From IMG/VR virus record IMGVR_UViG_3300021425_002479, positions 1 through 42,243 of that record: a stretch of 42,243 nt of DNA. One strand, given 5' to 3'. Below the pieces are notes generated by a model. That model saw nothing but the letters and a program-made list of their open reading frames with translations, searched no databases and was not told the origin of the DNA. Shown piece by piece: positions 13,921-21,870 of this stretch. The DNA is from a virus. The number at the start of each line of letters is the position of its first letter. Position 1 is the stretch's first letter. Both the position numbers and the translations under genes were made by a program.

Positions 13921-15087
13921 CTAATTACCTATTGTGTTAGACTCATAAACCCGATTATGAGTTTGCGTACAACGAACAAACGTTGTACATTTACTCAGAT
14001 GCTTTAATTTAATAGCACCTGCGTAAGTGCAAGTCGATCTTACTCCTCCTAAAATATCTTGTAAAGTTACCCCTACAGATCCTTTATAAGGAATTAATAC
14101 CGTCCTGCCTTCAGAGGATCGATAATCTTTTAATCCTCCAAAATGTTTATCATTAGCACTACGACTACTCATGCCGTAGAACTGTACGAATCTTTTTCTT
14201 TCTATACCATCTTCCCAAGTTATCGATTGAGTTTGGCCATCAAGTGTTTGTTCATTTCGAACCCATTCACCTGTTTTGTAAAATTTTTCAATTACTTCGC
14301 CGCCACCTTCATCGTGTCCGGCAAGCATACCGCCTAGCATCACAAAGTCGGCTCCGCCAGCAAATGCTTTTGCTATATCGCCGGGTGTAGAACAACCGCC
14401 ATCAGCAATAATATGTCCGCCAAGACCATGAGCAGAATCAGCACACTCAATAACTGCGCTAAGTTGTGGATACCCAACTCCCGTTTGAATCCGAGTAGTG
14501 CAAACACTACCAGGTCCAATACCAACTTTAACAATATCAGCACCAGCAAGAATAAGTTCCTCCGTCATTTCTCCTGTAACTACGTTGCCTGCAATAATAA
14601 CAATGTGTGGAAAGTTACGTCTAAAGCCTCGCACAAATTCTACAAAACGTTGACTATATCCATTAGCAACATCAATACAAATATACTTTAATTGATTATT
14701 TACACGTTCGTATACGTTCTTAAATTTAATATAATCATTGTCTGTAATACCAATACTCATTGCAACATAGTCTGTGCGTTCTTGTGTATCACTGCCGAAA
14801 TACTCTACAAGTTCTTCTTCAGTATATGTTTTTACAAGACAAGTCATTACCTGTCCTGTTGCAAGATAATCTGCCATTTCCATTGTACCGACACCATCCA
14901 TGTTACTTGCAATAATTGGAATACCACTATAATGATATTCAGCGGAATTATCTGGAAATGGTGGATTATAATTCCTATATGTAAATTTACGATCTAAGTC
15001 TACTTGTTTACGTGAGCCTAGTGTACTACGCTTAGGACGAATGAGTACATCTTTATAGTCTAGTTTCATATCTTCTTCGATACGCAT
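13921..15087 (-). CDS. guaC: GMP reductase, GuaC, 388 aa
   Basis: Converts GMP to IMP with NADPH, linking guanine and adenine nucleotide pools. The N-terminus [21 protein letters not shown] is close to E. coli GuaC, fixing the start (TAATG overlap with the upstream stop). The catalytic loop [20 protein letters not shown] carries the active Cys. The phosphate-binding segments [20 protein letters not shown] and [15 protein letters not shown] follow. It has no CBS domains, which argues against IMP dehydrogenase. It is about 40 residues longer than E. coli GuaC at the C-terminus. Such a gene would help remodel host purines for AT-rich phage DNA; that is inference. Confidence 0.95.
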   Translation of the reverse strand: MRIEEDMKLDYKDVLIRPKRSTLGSRKQVDLDRKFTYRNYNPPFPDNSAEYHYSGIPIIASNMDGVGTMEMADYLATGQVMTCLVKTYTEEELVEYFGSDTQERTDYVAMSIGITDNDYIKFKNVYERVNNQLKYICIDVANGYSQRFVEFVRGFRRNFPHIVIIAGNVVTGEMTEELILAGADIVKVGIGPGSVCTTRIQTGVGYPQLSAVIECADSAHGLGGHIIADGGCSTPGDIAKAFAGGADFVMLGGMLAGHDEGGGEVIEKFYKTGEWVRNEQTLDGQTQSITWEDGIERKRFVQFYGMSSRSANDKHFGGLKDYRSSEGRTVLIPYKGSVGVTLQDILGGVRSTCTYAGAIKLKHLSKCTTFVRCTQTHNRVYESNTIGN

Positions 15088-15665
15088 TACTTTACTTCTC
15101 CATAGTTAAATGATATTGAAAGTCTGTCACGGCGTGACGTGTTGCCTTGTACTGAATGTTTAAGCCAACTAGGAAAGACATACAATGCGTTTGTCTTAGA
15201 AGCATAACTTGCTCTTGTGCTTGTAAAGTATGTGTGCTTCTCTACATCAAGAGGCATGTGATAATCTGCATTATCGCTTCTTTCAAATTGTATGTTTCCT
15301 TGAGAAGGGTCTGCTTCAATGTAATACACACCACTTAGTACACTTCCTACGTGATTGTGCAAGTCATTGTAAGCACCCGGTGGGTTAATGTTTATCCAAA
15401 CATTATAAAGTTCTAAAGGTTTAAGGCCAACTTGGTTAGCACAAAAGTTTACTTCTTCTGTGATAGTATCCATAAGTCTATCAAGTGCTTTAGACTCGCC
15501 TGCTTTTAGATTGGGACTTTGGTATCCACCGTAGTTGCTTAGAACTTGTGTTGGTACATTTTTCTTTAACTGGTAAGCATATTCTTTTAAATCAGCGTTC
15601 TTACCAACATGTATCATAGAGCTCCAGACTACGCTAGGAAACCACAACTCTGTGTGCATGGCCAT
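15087..15665 (-). CDS. 2OG-Fe(II) oxygenase, TIGR02466/PF13759 type, 192 aa
   Basis: Putative 2-oxoglutarate and iron dependent dioxygenase of the type common in T4-like marine phages. Visible family features: [16 protein letters not shown] (metal-site His region), [15 protein letters not shown], then FPSWLKHSV with the second metal His and [12 protein letters not shown] with the 2OG-binding Arg. The substrate is unknown. The start is an ATG at 15665, one base after the bS21 stop; a second ATG two codons later is possible. The stop overlaps the guaC start, so the genes are coupled. Confidence 0.9.
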   Translation of the reverse strand: MAMHTELWFPSVVWSSMIHVGKNADLKEYAYQLKKNVPTQVLSNYGGYQSPNLKAGESKALDRLMDTITEEVNFCANQVGLKPLELYNVWININPPGAYNDLHNHVGSVLSGVYYIEADPSQGNIQFERSDNADYHMPLDVEKHTYFTSTRASYASKTNALYVFPSWLKHSVQGNTSRRDRLSISFNYGEVK

Positions 15666-15668
15666 TTT

Positions 15669-15950
15669 TTAGAAACCTAGTTCGTTTTGTCTTTTGGCTA
15701 AGGCCTTCTTATGTCTATTGATTGCGGCTTTCTTTTTACGGTTACGTTTTTCACATGGTTTCTCGTAAAACTGCCTTTCACGTACTTCTTGAATAATGCC
15801 TGCCTCTTGTACTTTCTTTTTAAAAATACGCAATGCTTTGGTTACATCATTGTTTCGAACTTCTACAGCAAGGCCTTTGGGTTGTTCTTTATTTTTATTG
15901 TTGTCCCAACGCTTGCCACCAAAATTCTTAAATTTGTTATTTTGTCGCAC
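15669..15950 (-). CDS. rpsU: Ribosomal protein bS21, phage-encoded, 93 aa
   Basis: Small-subunit protein that sits near the mRNA 3'-end of 16S rRNA and helps initiation. The core LAVEVRNNDVTKALRIFKKK and VRERQFYEKPCEKRNRKKKA matches alphaproteobacterial bS21; the 25-residue basic N-terminal extension (MRQNNKFKNFGGKRW) is also seen there. The start is GTG at 15950, preceded by GGAGAG, inside the end of the upstream gene (14-base overlap). A near-consensus sigma70 promoter lies 60-90 bases upstream. Phage bS21 may replace the host protein to favour phage mRNAs, particularly those lacking strong ribosome sites. Confidence 0.94.
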   Translation of the reverse strand: MRQNNKFKNFGGKRWDNNKNKEQPKGLAVEVRNNDVTKALRIFKKKVQEAGIIQEVRERQFYEKPCEKRNRKKKAAINRHKKALAKRQNELGF

Positions 15951-16329
15951 TAATTAGCTCTCCTTCTTTTAGTTGTTGTAAGTCGTATATTCGATTCAAA
16001 CTTAACTTATTATACACTGTTTCTACCGCGTTTGTCAACCAATAAGTTTTGTTTTGAGATATGATATACGATGCAAGATCTCTTACTTGAGCATCGCATT
16101 GATCGAGGTCCATAATAGTCTTGTCGCACATTTTAACTAAAGTAAGAAGCCAATCTAAATCATGGTCATGTGCAGGCTGTGAGTAGATATACAAGTTAAA
16201 ACTTATATCCCAATCTTGTATTATTGTTTGAAATTCTTCTTTTAAGTCTGCACTTGGATATATCAATAATATGCTAGGATCGCTATTGTGCAATATATCC
16301 GGTGGAGTAATTACTTTGATTTGAGGCAT
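15937..16329 (-). CDS. Conserved-type phage hypothetical, 130 aa
   Basis: No family recognised. Its look resembles small nucleotide-metabolism or Rossmann-like proteins: SILLIYPSADLKEEFQTII, a middle LDWLLTLVKMCDKTIMDLD and an acidic, helical C-terminus. No signal peptide or membrane helix is seen. It starts 4 bases after the stop of the large coiled-coil gene without a clear Shine-Dalgarno, so it depends on coupling. The sigma70 promoter for bS21 is embedded in its coding sequence. Function unknown. Confidence 0.6.
   Translation of the reverse strand: MPQIKVITPPDILHNSDPSILLIYPSADLKEEFQTIIQDWDISFNLYIYSQPAHDHDLDWLLTLVKMCDKTIMDLDQCDAQVRDLASYIISQNKTYWLTNAVETVYNKLSLNRIYDLQQLKEGELISATK
16009..16038 (-). 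promoter_or_regulatory. Sigma70-type promoter inside 15937-16329, for rpsU
   Basis: TTGACA at 16038-16033, 18-bp spacer, TATAAT at 16014-16009, both hexamers perfect. It lies inside a coding region but reads toward rpsU, the 2OG oxygenase, guaC and the transporter, so these can be expressed early. Confidence 0.65.
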
Positions 16330-16332
16330 GTA

Positions 16333-18048
16333 TTATTTTTTCAACCGTTTCCAAATAGTATCGTTTGATTGTTCGCCGTTCTGCACGTACCCATCTTCGT
16401 CTGGTACCCACGGTAACTTGTCAATCCTACCTTGTATATATAAAGTTTTCCAACTCTTAAGGTTCTCGTTTGGATTGTTAAGTTTCCATTGACGTTTGCG
16501 TTCGGCTATAGATGCATCTGCCTCAAGTGCATCTATGTGTTCACGTCTTTGTTGTTCTGCTTGTGATTGCTGAGCTCTAAGTCTCAGATCTTTTTTTTTA
16601 GATTCTTCTATTTCGTTTCCGTAGAAGAATGCATTTTTTGTGTCTGGGTAGTTTGGACCTTCATCAGGCTGTACTTCGTCTTGTTCCACTTGTACATCTG
16701 TTCCATCTGCATCGGTAGTATCATCTTCTGGTACCACGTCTCCCACAGACTCATCTGTATCAACAGGATCTGGTTCAACATCCTCTGGTTCCTCCGGCTT
16801 GGCAGGTTCTACTTCGAAGCCGGGATTGGCCGCAATTATTTCTGCTCTCATTCTTTCGTAATCTTTCCACTCGTCATTATTGAGCCCAGGCTTACGTTTT
16901 CTATTCCATTCGAATGTGTATTGACTTGCAATTAATAGTAGAACAGCCAGCGGATCAAATACAAATATAATTGTAATTATAACCCAACGTACTGCTTCTT
17001 CTAACATGTTACGGTCTGCATTTTCACCATAAACAAATTCAGCAATGTATTTTATAGGTCCTACTTCTGCTTCAAGTTTTCTATACTCAGATTCAAGACT
17101 AAACTTTTGATCAGTAAGTACTTCTATTTCTGCATTTGCTGTACGGACTCTTTCGAACTGTTCGTCTAGCAATTCATCAAGGTTAACATCATCTGTGCCT
17201 AACTTACTTCTTAGTCTATTAATAAGTTCATTAGACTGTGAAATATTTTCTTCTGCTACAGTTCTTAATCTTTTAATTTCCTCACGTGCCGCTACTACTG
17301 TTGGTGAGTTAGCAGACTCTTGTATCTTTGTTACCCACTCTGCACGTTCTTGTTTCTTTGCGTCTTTCCAATCGCCGATCTTTTCTGCTGTCTTTTTACC
17401 AAAGATGCCATCAGCACTAGCACCAATCATTTGTTGTGCTTTTTTAACTTCGCCATTGTCTACATAACCTTGTAGTGTTTCTAGGTCTGCATCAATTTTA
17501 TCTAATTCGTTTTGGAACAGTTGTGTTACATTTGCAATAATTGCATTCTGTTCGTCAATAGCAGGTTGTATACGATCGTATGCTGTGTCAATACGAACTT
17601 GTTCTTTATCAATTTGTTCTTGTATTTGTGTGTCGTTATTAAATGTACTAGATTCTAATTCTCTAATCTTATTTTCAGCACGACCAATTTGACCAATGTA
17701 TCTTGTAATTTCATCTTCAATACGTTCTATCTGTGCAACGCTTTCTTCACCTGCACTAGTTTGTTCGATGTGTGCTTTAGATAGGAAACCAAAAATACCC
17801 ATACTTGTTATAAGCATGAGAACAAAAACTGCAGAGGCAAGATAAGTTCTTAACCACCAAGCGGCCTTACTCCAATGTTTGTGTAACCAAACAGCGGTCA
17901 CTAGTTTACCAACCTCTAGCACACCACCCATGATCATAATTGGGATAGCGGCGGCTGCAAATATAGCAACCAGTCCTGCTACAGAATAGTAAATTGCCAC
18001 AGCCGATATTGCAAGGGCCGTGATTAGTGTTAGTATGCCCAATAACAT
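16333..18048 (-). CDS. Large membrane/coiled-coil phage protein (DUF4407-like layout), 571 aa
   Basis: Three to four N-terminal transmembrane helices (residues 1-95) are followed by a long coiled coil (about 100-335, many EQIDKEQ- and NELINRLR-type heptads). A further helix pair follows (about 340-385, WVIITIIFVFDPLAVLLLIAS), then a very acidic Pro/Asp/Glu-rich linker (about 405-475) and a basic C-terminal region. The order resembles DUF4407-type phage proteins. A short insert, KKAQQMIGASADGIFGKKTAEKI (read as two halves), resembles half of a PG_binding_1 repeat. The start is ATG 18048 with AGAGGG upstream. Location is the inner membrane; function unknown, possibly envelope disruption or cell-size control. 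Confidence 0.7.
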   Translation of the reverse strand: MLLGILTLITALAISAVAIYYSVAGLVAIFAAAAIPIMIMGGVLEVGKLVTAVWLHKHWSKAAWWLRTYLASAVFVLMLITSMGIFGFLSKAHIEQTSAGEESVAQIERIEDEITRYIGQIGRAENKIRELESSTFNNDTQIQEQIDKEQVRIDTAYDRIQPAIDEQNAIIANVTQLFQNELDKIDADLETLQGYVDNGEVKKAQQMIGASADGIFGKKTAEKIGDWKDAKKQERAEWVTKIQESANSPTVVAAREEIKRLRTVAEENISQSNELINRLRSKLGTDDVNLDELLDEQFERVRTANAEIEVLTDQKFSLESEYRKLEAEVGPIKYIAEFVYGENADRNMLEEAVRWVIITIIFVFDPLAVLLLIASQYTFEWNRKRKPGLNNDEWKDYERMRAEIIAANPGFEVEPAKPEEPEDVEPDPVDTDESVGDVVPEDDTTDADGTDVQVEQDEVQPDEGPNYPDTKNAFFYGNEIEESKKKDLRLRAQQSQAEQQRREHIDALEADASIAERKRQWKLNNPNENLKSWKTLYIQGRIDKLPWVPDEDGYVQNGEQSNDTIWKRLKK

Positions 18049-18064
18049 TGTATTTCCCTCTATG

Positions 18065-18071
18065 TATTTAT
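18065..18071 (-). promoter_or_regulatory. T4-type late promoter box for 16333-18048
   Basis: ATAAATA on the minus strand, 16 bases before the ATG at 18048, directly after the lipoprotein stop. The short leader holds AGAGGG, which supports this start over upstream in-frame ones. Confidence 0.55.
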
Positions 18072-18073
18072 CG

Positions 18074-18517
18074 TTATTTTTGGACAAAATGCCACCTTGC
18101 ATCGTCAAGATGCTTTTTACATACAGTTTCTTCAAAGTGTCGTGAACGACCTTTTACAGTTACTTGACTGTAGATTATTCTACAAAAGCCTCTACCTTGA
18201 GGATATCCATGCACAGCCTTAACATGGCCCATTGCATCACGTTCGTACCAACTAATAACCTTGCCGTAGTCGCTGTCTAACGCTGTATAAAAGGCGGCTG
18301 TTTGTTTTTGCTTCTGTTGCTTGTCTAGTCCGTACTTACTTGTAATATACAAGCCGTTTACAATATTAACCATAACGCTTGCGCCACTGGTTGGACTTTT
18401 AACAGCAGGAACTTCTACAGCTCTAGTCTGATAAGGCGTAGTTGTTGAACACGCCCCTAGGCTAATTATTAGTGCCGTTAATATTAATGATTTCAGTGCT
18501 ACCGTCAAGTTTTTCAC
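18074..18517 (-). CDS. Outer-membrane-type lipoprotein, 147 aa
   Basis: Lipoprotein signal peptide with lipobox LGAC (Cys about residue 23), then about 120 residues of mixed alpha/beta with four Cys (FCRIIYSQ, ETVCKKHLDDARWHF region). The start is GTG at 18517 with GGAG 6 nt upstream, within the preceding gene (56-base overlap). No family is recognised. It is third in a row of three lipoproteins after a cell-wall hydrolase. A role as an outer spanin-like fusion protein, or as a superinfection exclusion or curli accessory lipoprotein, is possible from context only. Confidence 0.65.
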   Translation of the reverse strand: MKNLTVALKSLILTALIISLGACSTTTPYQTRAVEVPAVKSPTSGASVMVNIVNGLYITSKYGLDKQQKQKQTAAFYTALDSDYGKVISWYERDAMGHVKAVHGYPQGRGFCRIIYSQVTVKGRSRHFEETVCKKHLDDARWHFVQK

Positions 18518-18788
18518 AATACACTCCTCTAGTAGGAATTATCTTCCCGTTTCTAAATTCATTATACCAAAACTCTTTACAACCTGTATCAATACCTGCT
18601 CGTTGTATTGCTACTTGTTGTCCAGGCCTATCAGTACACTCAAGAACAGTATTACTATTCACTGTATCTTTGTTACTCATAGATATGGTCTCTTCAGTGT
18701 AACAGTAAGGAGCGGAGTAATGATGTTGTGTGCTACTACACGCTCCTACAATTAGAACACTAGTTAGCAGAAGCGATAGCCGTATCAT
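18462..18788 (-). CDS. Small lipoprotein, 108 aa
   Basis: Lipobox VGAC at residues 14-17 (SVLIVGACSSTQHHY), then a short extracytoplasmic domain with several Cys (APYCYTEETI, LECTDRPGQQ, GCKEFWYNE, VYCEKLDG), probably disulphide-linked. GGAGG precedes the ATG by 6 nt. It overlaps both neighbours, so it is part of one coupled lipoprotein operon. No family recognised; the residue pattern is like small phage-encoded outer-membrane lipoproteins. Confidence 0.65.
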   Translation of the reverse strand: MIRLSLLLTSVLIVGACSSTQHHYSAPYCYTEETISMSNKDTVNSNTVLECTDRPGQQVAIQRAGIDTGCKEFWYNEFRNGKIIPTRGVYCEKLDGSTEIININGTNN

Positions 18789-19266
18789 TCTTTGCCTCCT
18801 GGATCAAACGATCAAAAGTTTCAAGTGGCATTTTAATTCTTACATATGTATGAATGTTGCCAGTTGAAGCAAGTTGGTAGGACTTCTTCTTAACTTCAAG
18901 ATGTTCTCTAATGACAGTGTCTTTGACTGTATGTTCTACATAAGTCCTAGTTGTTCTATTGTTGCCTTTGATATCTACAACAGTAGAACTATTCACTGTG
19001 CCATTAATACGTTCTGCATAACCTTTTACAGCGAACGCATAAGCCTGTGCTTCACTTGCTTGTTCGTACATGCTTTCGCCCATACCGCAAGCATACGCAT
19101 AGTCAGTTTTCCAAAACAAGAATCCTTCCGAGCCAATTTGCTCACAGTCTTCGTACCACTTAGGGTTTGCTTTAGTTTCTCTAACATCAATAGTCGTCAT
19201 CGAACTACATGCTCCAAGTGTTAAAATAACGCCTGCGATTGTAGCCGCTTTAAACATATTCTTCAT
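18760..19266 (-). CDS. LPP20-like lipoprotein, 168 aa
   Basis: Lipobox LGAC (residues 16-19, VILTLGACSS). The mature part resembles LPP20/LpoB-type lipoproteins: PKWYEDC, YACGMGESMYEQASEAQAYA, then a beta-rich NGTVNSSTVVDIKG and TYVRIKMP. The start is ATG 19266, which has GGAGG 5 nt upstream; an ATG 12 bases earlier is part of that ribosome site. It is the first gene after a strong sigma70 promoter, so these lipoproteins can be made early, which argues for surface modification rather than lysis alone. Function not known. Confidence 0.7.
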   Translation of the reverse strand: MKNMFKAATIAGVILTLGACSSMTTIDVRETKANPKWYEDCEQIGSEGFLFWKTDYAYACGMGESMYEQASEAQAYAFAVKGYAERINGTVNSSTVVDIKGNNRTTRTYVEHTVKDTVIREHLEVKKKSYQLASTGNIHTYVRIKMPLETFDRLIQEAKNDTAIASAN

Positions 19267-19300
19267 TTTAGCCTCCATTTAGCCTATTCATTAAGTTTAT

Positions 19301-19329
19301 AGTATAAGTTCAAGTTAAAAGAATGTCAA
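19301..19329 (-). promoter_or_regulatory. Sigma70-type promoter for the lipoprotein operon
   Basis: TTGACA at 19329-19324, 17-bp spacer, TATACT at 19306-19301. It belongs to the GGTTGACA class and lies in the 69-base gap after the hydrolase gene, 35 bases from the first lipoprotein start. Confidence 0.7.
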
Positions 19330-19335
19330 CCACTT

Positions 19336-19905
19336 TTATGGCCAACGGTAAAAAATGTGTTGTCCGATACGTCCTACTATATCTAGAGTAGGTGCCCACT
19401 TAGGAGAAACATAGGTTGCATGATAGTGTGTTGAACCTTCAGTGATGCCTCTATATTTGCCTTCGTACACAAGTCGATATGCTATTTCTTGTGATTGCAT
19501 CCAGCTATCTAAGTTGTGTGTTGCATCACTACGACCATCACACCACCAACTGAACTGACATTTATTTCTAATAGGAATAAATTTTCTTTGGTCGTCTGGC
19601 AAATCAGGAAACTGTTTTGTTTTCCAGCTTTCTTTATAATGACCGTCTTTAACTACTTCACAGATAGTGTTAGGGTATCTATCATCACGTACTCTATTTA
19701 AGACTACATCAGCAACAGCATATTGTCCTGCAATATGATCTGCCCGTGCTTCGTGATAGATATTCATTGCCAAACAATAAAGTTCTGGCGATTGTTCTTC
19801 TGCAAAAAGTTCTCCTTCAATTGGGTCTTGGAAAGTTGAACTTGCGGCATTTGCGGCAAAAAGAGCCGCAGAACAAAAAACTAAAAATTGAATTATCTTT
19901 TTCAT
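19336..19905 (-). CDS. SleB-like cell-wall hydrolase with signal peptide, 189 aa
   Basis: Peptidoglycan hydrolase of the Hydrolase_2 (SleB) family. An N-terminal signal peptide (about 1-22, ending ANAAS) is followed by the catalytic-domain signature LAMNIYHEARADHIAGQYAV with its active-site Glu, then DVVLNRV, CQFSWWCDG and STHYHATYV. The length and domain order match phage endolysins of this family. The signal peptide means export by host Sec, so a SAR-type or secreted endolysin, normally paired with a pinholin. The ATG has GGAGG 6 nt upstream. Candidate lysis gene of the phage; lipoproteins downstream could be spanin components. Confidence 0.88.
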   Translation of the reverse strand: MKKIIQFLVFCSAALFAANAASSTFQDPIEGELFAEEQSPELYCLAMNIYHEARADHIAGQYAVADVVLNRVRDDRYPNTICEVVKDGHYKESWKTKQFPDLPDDQRKFIPIRNKCQFSWWCDGRSDATHNLDSWMQSQEIAYRLVYEGKYRGITEGSTHYHATYVSPKWAPTLDIVGRIGQHIFYRWP

Positions 19906-19907
19906 AA

Positions 19908-20363
19908 TTACCTCCGCATCTTTGCTATTTCTTCTGCCTGTTTAGTGCCTTTCATAACAGGTACAGCATTACTTTTGTGCATAGTTGCAATGCCTACAAT
20001 CAAATCACCGGTATACTTGGGTGATTCTTTCTTTGTACCAATGCCTGCACCATGTTTGTGGAAAGTACCATTTTTGATTGCTTCTTCCATAGCAGAAGGA
20101 ATCTTAGGTTGCTCTCTACGATATGATGTGTCTGGTGTGTATGTGCCACGACTACGTTCAGATGGTTTATATTCACCTCTTACATACGCAATGTAAGATT
20201 CTAATGTGTCGTATTGTAAACTGTGATTGTGTGTACGGCGCATTGCTTTGTTATGCTTACGCCATTCGATAGTATACCTTTCGATATCTTTTTGTGTTAG
20301 AGGCTTTTTCTTACGCTTCTTAGTATTGATCATACTAAGGCCTCTTGCTAAATGCATTGTCAT
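19908..20363 (-). CDS. Basic phage hypothetical, 151 aa
   Basis: Soluble, basic protein (KKRKKKPLTQ near residue 17; HNKAMRRTHNH). A conserved-looking C-terminal part reads YTGDLIVGIATMHKSNAVPV and GTKQAEEIAKMRR; this arrangement is familiar from T4-like cyanophage and pelagiphage hypothetical proteins. No catalytic motif is seen. The start ATG has GGAG 6 nt upstream, and the gene is first behind a good sigma70 promoter, two bases before the hydrolase gene. Function unknown. Confidence 0.65.
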   Translation of the reverse strand: MTMHLARGLSMINTKKRKKKPLTQKDIERYTIEWRKHNKAMRRTHNHSLQYDTLESYIAYVRGEYKPSERSRGTYTPDTSYRREQPKIPSAMEEAIKNGTFHKHGAGIGTKKESPKYTGDLIVGIATMHKSNAVPVMKGTKQAEEIAKMRR

Positions 20364-20392
20364 TGCCTACTCCGTGCCTATATTATTGTTAT

Positions 20393-20421
20393 ACTATAGC
20401 ACAGAGTAAGACCTATGTCAA
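20393..20421 (-). promoter_or_regulatory. Sigma70-type promoter for the hydrolase operon
   Basis: TTGACA at 20421-20416, 17-bp spacer, TATAGT at 20398-20393. GGTTGACA class. The -35 begins just after the thermonuclease stop, 30 bases upstream of the next start. Confidence 0.65.
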
Positions 20422-20422
20422 C

Positions 20423-20875
20423 CTATTTCTTTTTCTTTACCTCTGGTAAAACAACTTTACCTTCTCTTAGAAGTTTTTCTCTATTTGCCATATGCTTCAT
20501 TTCAACTTCTTCTTTTGATCCGCCAAAATATGCTACAGCATATCCCTCTTCAACAAGTATTTCAGTGACTCTTCTGTCGTCAATAAGGAAGTCTCCAAGG
20601 ATTCTTCCGAACTTGCCTTTTTTGTCTTCTCCGCTTTTATCAATTTCTGTTTTAAGGATCTGGATTGATCCGATTGGTAAAATTTCTTTGAGTCTTGCTT
20701 TTGATGCCAGTCCAAATGCTTTCTCTACTTTATCTCTTGTTCTTGATTCAGGAGTATCAATGCCCATTATACGAACACGTTCTCTGTGCATCCATATACC
20801 AAAGCCTAAATCAATGTCTATATCAACTGTGTCTCCGTCTACTATACGTAACACCTTACATTTATATTCGTACAT
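20423..20875 (-). CDS. Thermonuclease (SNase-like) family nuclease, 150 aa
   Basis: Calcium-dependent phosphodiesterase fold of the staphylococcal nuclease type. Motifs: VLRIVDGDTVDIDIDLGFG (metal-binding Asp), RVRIMGIDTPESRT (catalytic Arg and Glu), and a later GKFGRILGDFLI with the second Arg. The length fits a single SNase domain; no signal peptide is present, so it acts inside the cell, plausibly in host DNA breakdown. The ATG has GAGAGGG 4 nt upstream, 31 bases after a late box. Assignment is secure. Confidence 0.93.
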   Translation of the reverse strand: MYEYKCKVLRIVDGDTVDIDIDLGFGIWMHRERVRIMGIDTPESRTRDKVEKAFGLASKARLKEILPIGSIQILKTEIDKSGEDKKGKFGRILGDFLIDDRRVTEILVEEGYAVAYFGGSKEEVEMKHMANREKLLREGKVVLPEVKKKK

Positions 20876-20906
20876 ATTGCCCTCTCTTATAATTATATGC
20901 TCGTAT

Positions 20907-20913
20907 TATTTAG
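20907..20913 (-). promoter_or_regulatory. T4-type late promoter box for the thermonuclease
   Basis: CTAAATA on the minus strand, 31 bases before the ATG at 20875. It lies just after the terminator of the outer-membrane gene. Confidence 0.55.
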
Positions 20914-20917
20914 TCAT

Positions 20918-20941
20918 AAAAAAAGGTGCATTAAGCACCTT
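20918..20941 (-). terminator. Rho-independent terminator after the outer-membrane protein
   Basis: Stem AAGGTGC/GCACCTT with a 5-base loop (20923-20929 with 20935-20941), then seven Us on the minus transcript (20924-20918). Confidence 0.88.
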
Positions 20942-20969
20942 TCCTTATCAAATAGATATTTGTACTGAG

Positions 20970-21569
20970 TTACAACTTAATGTTAAAGCCCACTACAAAC
21001 TCTCTATCTGTGCTATCAAAATCGTCATCCATTTTAGTTAGGATCTGAGCATTAAGCTCGACTCTTTCATTAATAGCCATTCTAGCACCAACAGCTGCAT
21101 AACTGTCTTGTGCGTCAAAGTCTAAGAAGTCGCCTTCTAATGAGCTAACATCGTAGCCTACTTCGACATATGGTGTTACACCTAACACAGGTGCTTCGAT
21201 ACCTACATATGGACTTAATACTAATCTGTCATTGGTAAATGAATCACCAAAGTCATAGTGTGCTTCTGCAACACCATAAAAATTTAAATTAAGTAAATTA
21301 AGGTCAGCTCTTTTAGATAGATTCAATCTGTAATCATCTGTAGAGCCGTTGCTAATAACTTGTAAGCCAAGATTAGCTATTGAGCCATTAACGCCCAATG
21401 AGAACACATCTGCTCCGTCTGCGAAGTCAGCGTGAGTTCCTGTTGCGTAGCCGAAAGATAAATCTCCCTGTACAGCCGTTACGCTTACGCCAGTTTTGTC
21501 GAAGTTATCGGCAAATGCTGGTGCAGCCATAAAGGTTGCTGCTACTATTGATAGTAATAGTTTTTTCAT
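20970..21569 (-). CDS. Outer-membrane beta-barrel protein, 199 aa
   Basis: A signal peptide ends APAFA. Then come eight or so amphipathic strands with aromatic ends (VSVTAVQGDLSFGYATG, YRLNLSKRADLNLLNLNFYG, RLVLSPYVGIEAPVLGVTPY, REFVVGFNIKL). The shape is that of a small OmpA/OmpW-like porin barrel without the OmpA C-terminal domain. AAGGA lies 7 nt upstream of the ATG. It is a single-gene unit with its own late box and a strong terminator, so it is probably made in quantity late. It may alter the host surface, block superinfection or be carried on vesicles; no motif decides. Confidence 0.8.
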   Translation of the reverse strand: MKKLLLSIVAATFMAAPAFADNFDKTGVSVTAVQGDLSFGYATGTHADFADGADVFSLGVNGSIANLGLQVISNGSTDDYRLNLSKRADLNLLNLNFYGVAEAHYDFGDSFTNDRLVLSPYVGIEAPVLGVTPYVEVGYDVSSLEGDFLDFDAQDSYAAVGARMAINERVELNAQILTKMDDDFDSTDREFVVGFNIKL

Positions 21570-21621
21570 AAAACATCCTTTTTTTTATATTTTGCGTTTA
21601 GGTCATACCACACGCAAAGAT

Positions 21622-21628
21622 TATTTAG
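21622..21628 (-). promoter_or_regulatory. T4-type late promoter box for the outer-membrane protein
   Basis: CTAAATA on the minus strand in the 91-base gap upstream; the ATG at 21569 is 52 bases downstream. Confidence 0.55.
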
Positions 21629-21660
21629 TAAATTTATCAAAATCAGTTTCCTGTTTTTGG

Positions 21661-21870
21661 TTAACTAAAAAATAATACTTTAGCGTTTCCTGCTATGATC
21701 ATAAAACACGTTAAAATGTGTAGTGCAATCCAAAAAGTACGGAATGCTAATGCTCTCCGTACTTCTTGTTGGGTGATGGGTAAGAACTCTGGTTTGTCGT
21801 CGTCAGTTACACCTATTGGCATACCAACAGTTCTGGCCCAAAATTTAAGCCATCGCCGCTGACCACTCAT
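21661..21870 (-). CDS. Conserved-type phage membrane protein, 69 aa
   Basis: The N-terminal half is basic and polar with FWARTVGMPIGVTDDDKPEF; the C-terminal half is one transmembrane helix (about 44-65, FWIALHILTCFMIIAGN). The sequence has the feel of a widespread small cyanophage/pelagiphage protein of unknown role. Its ATG overlaps the upstream stop (TAATG), so it is coupled to 21870-22046. Inner-membrane location predicted. Confidence 0.7.
   Translation of the reverse strand: MSGQRRWLKFWARTVGMPIGVTDDDKPEFLPITQQEVRRALAFRTFWIALHILTCFMIIAGNAKVLFFS

Noticed and set aside
20415-21041. Plus-strand 208-codon open frame
   Set aside because: It lies antisense across the thermonuclease, the terminator and the barrel gene, has Ser/Leu-rich low-quality sequence and no ribosome site.
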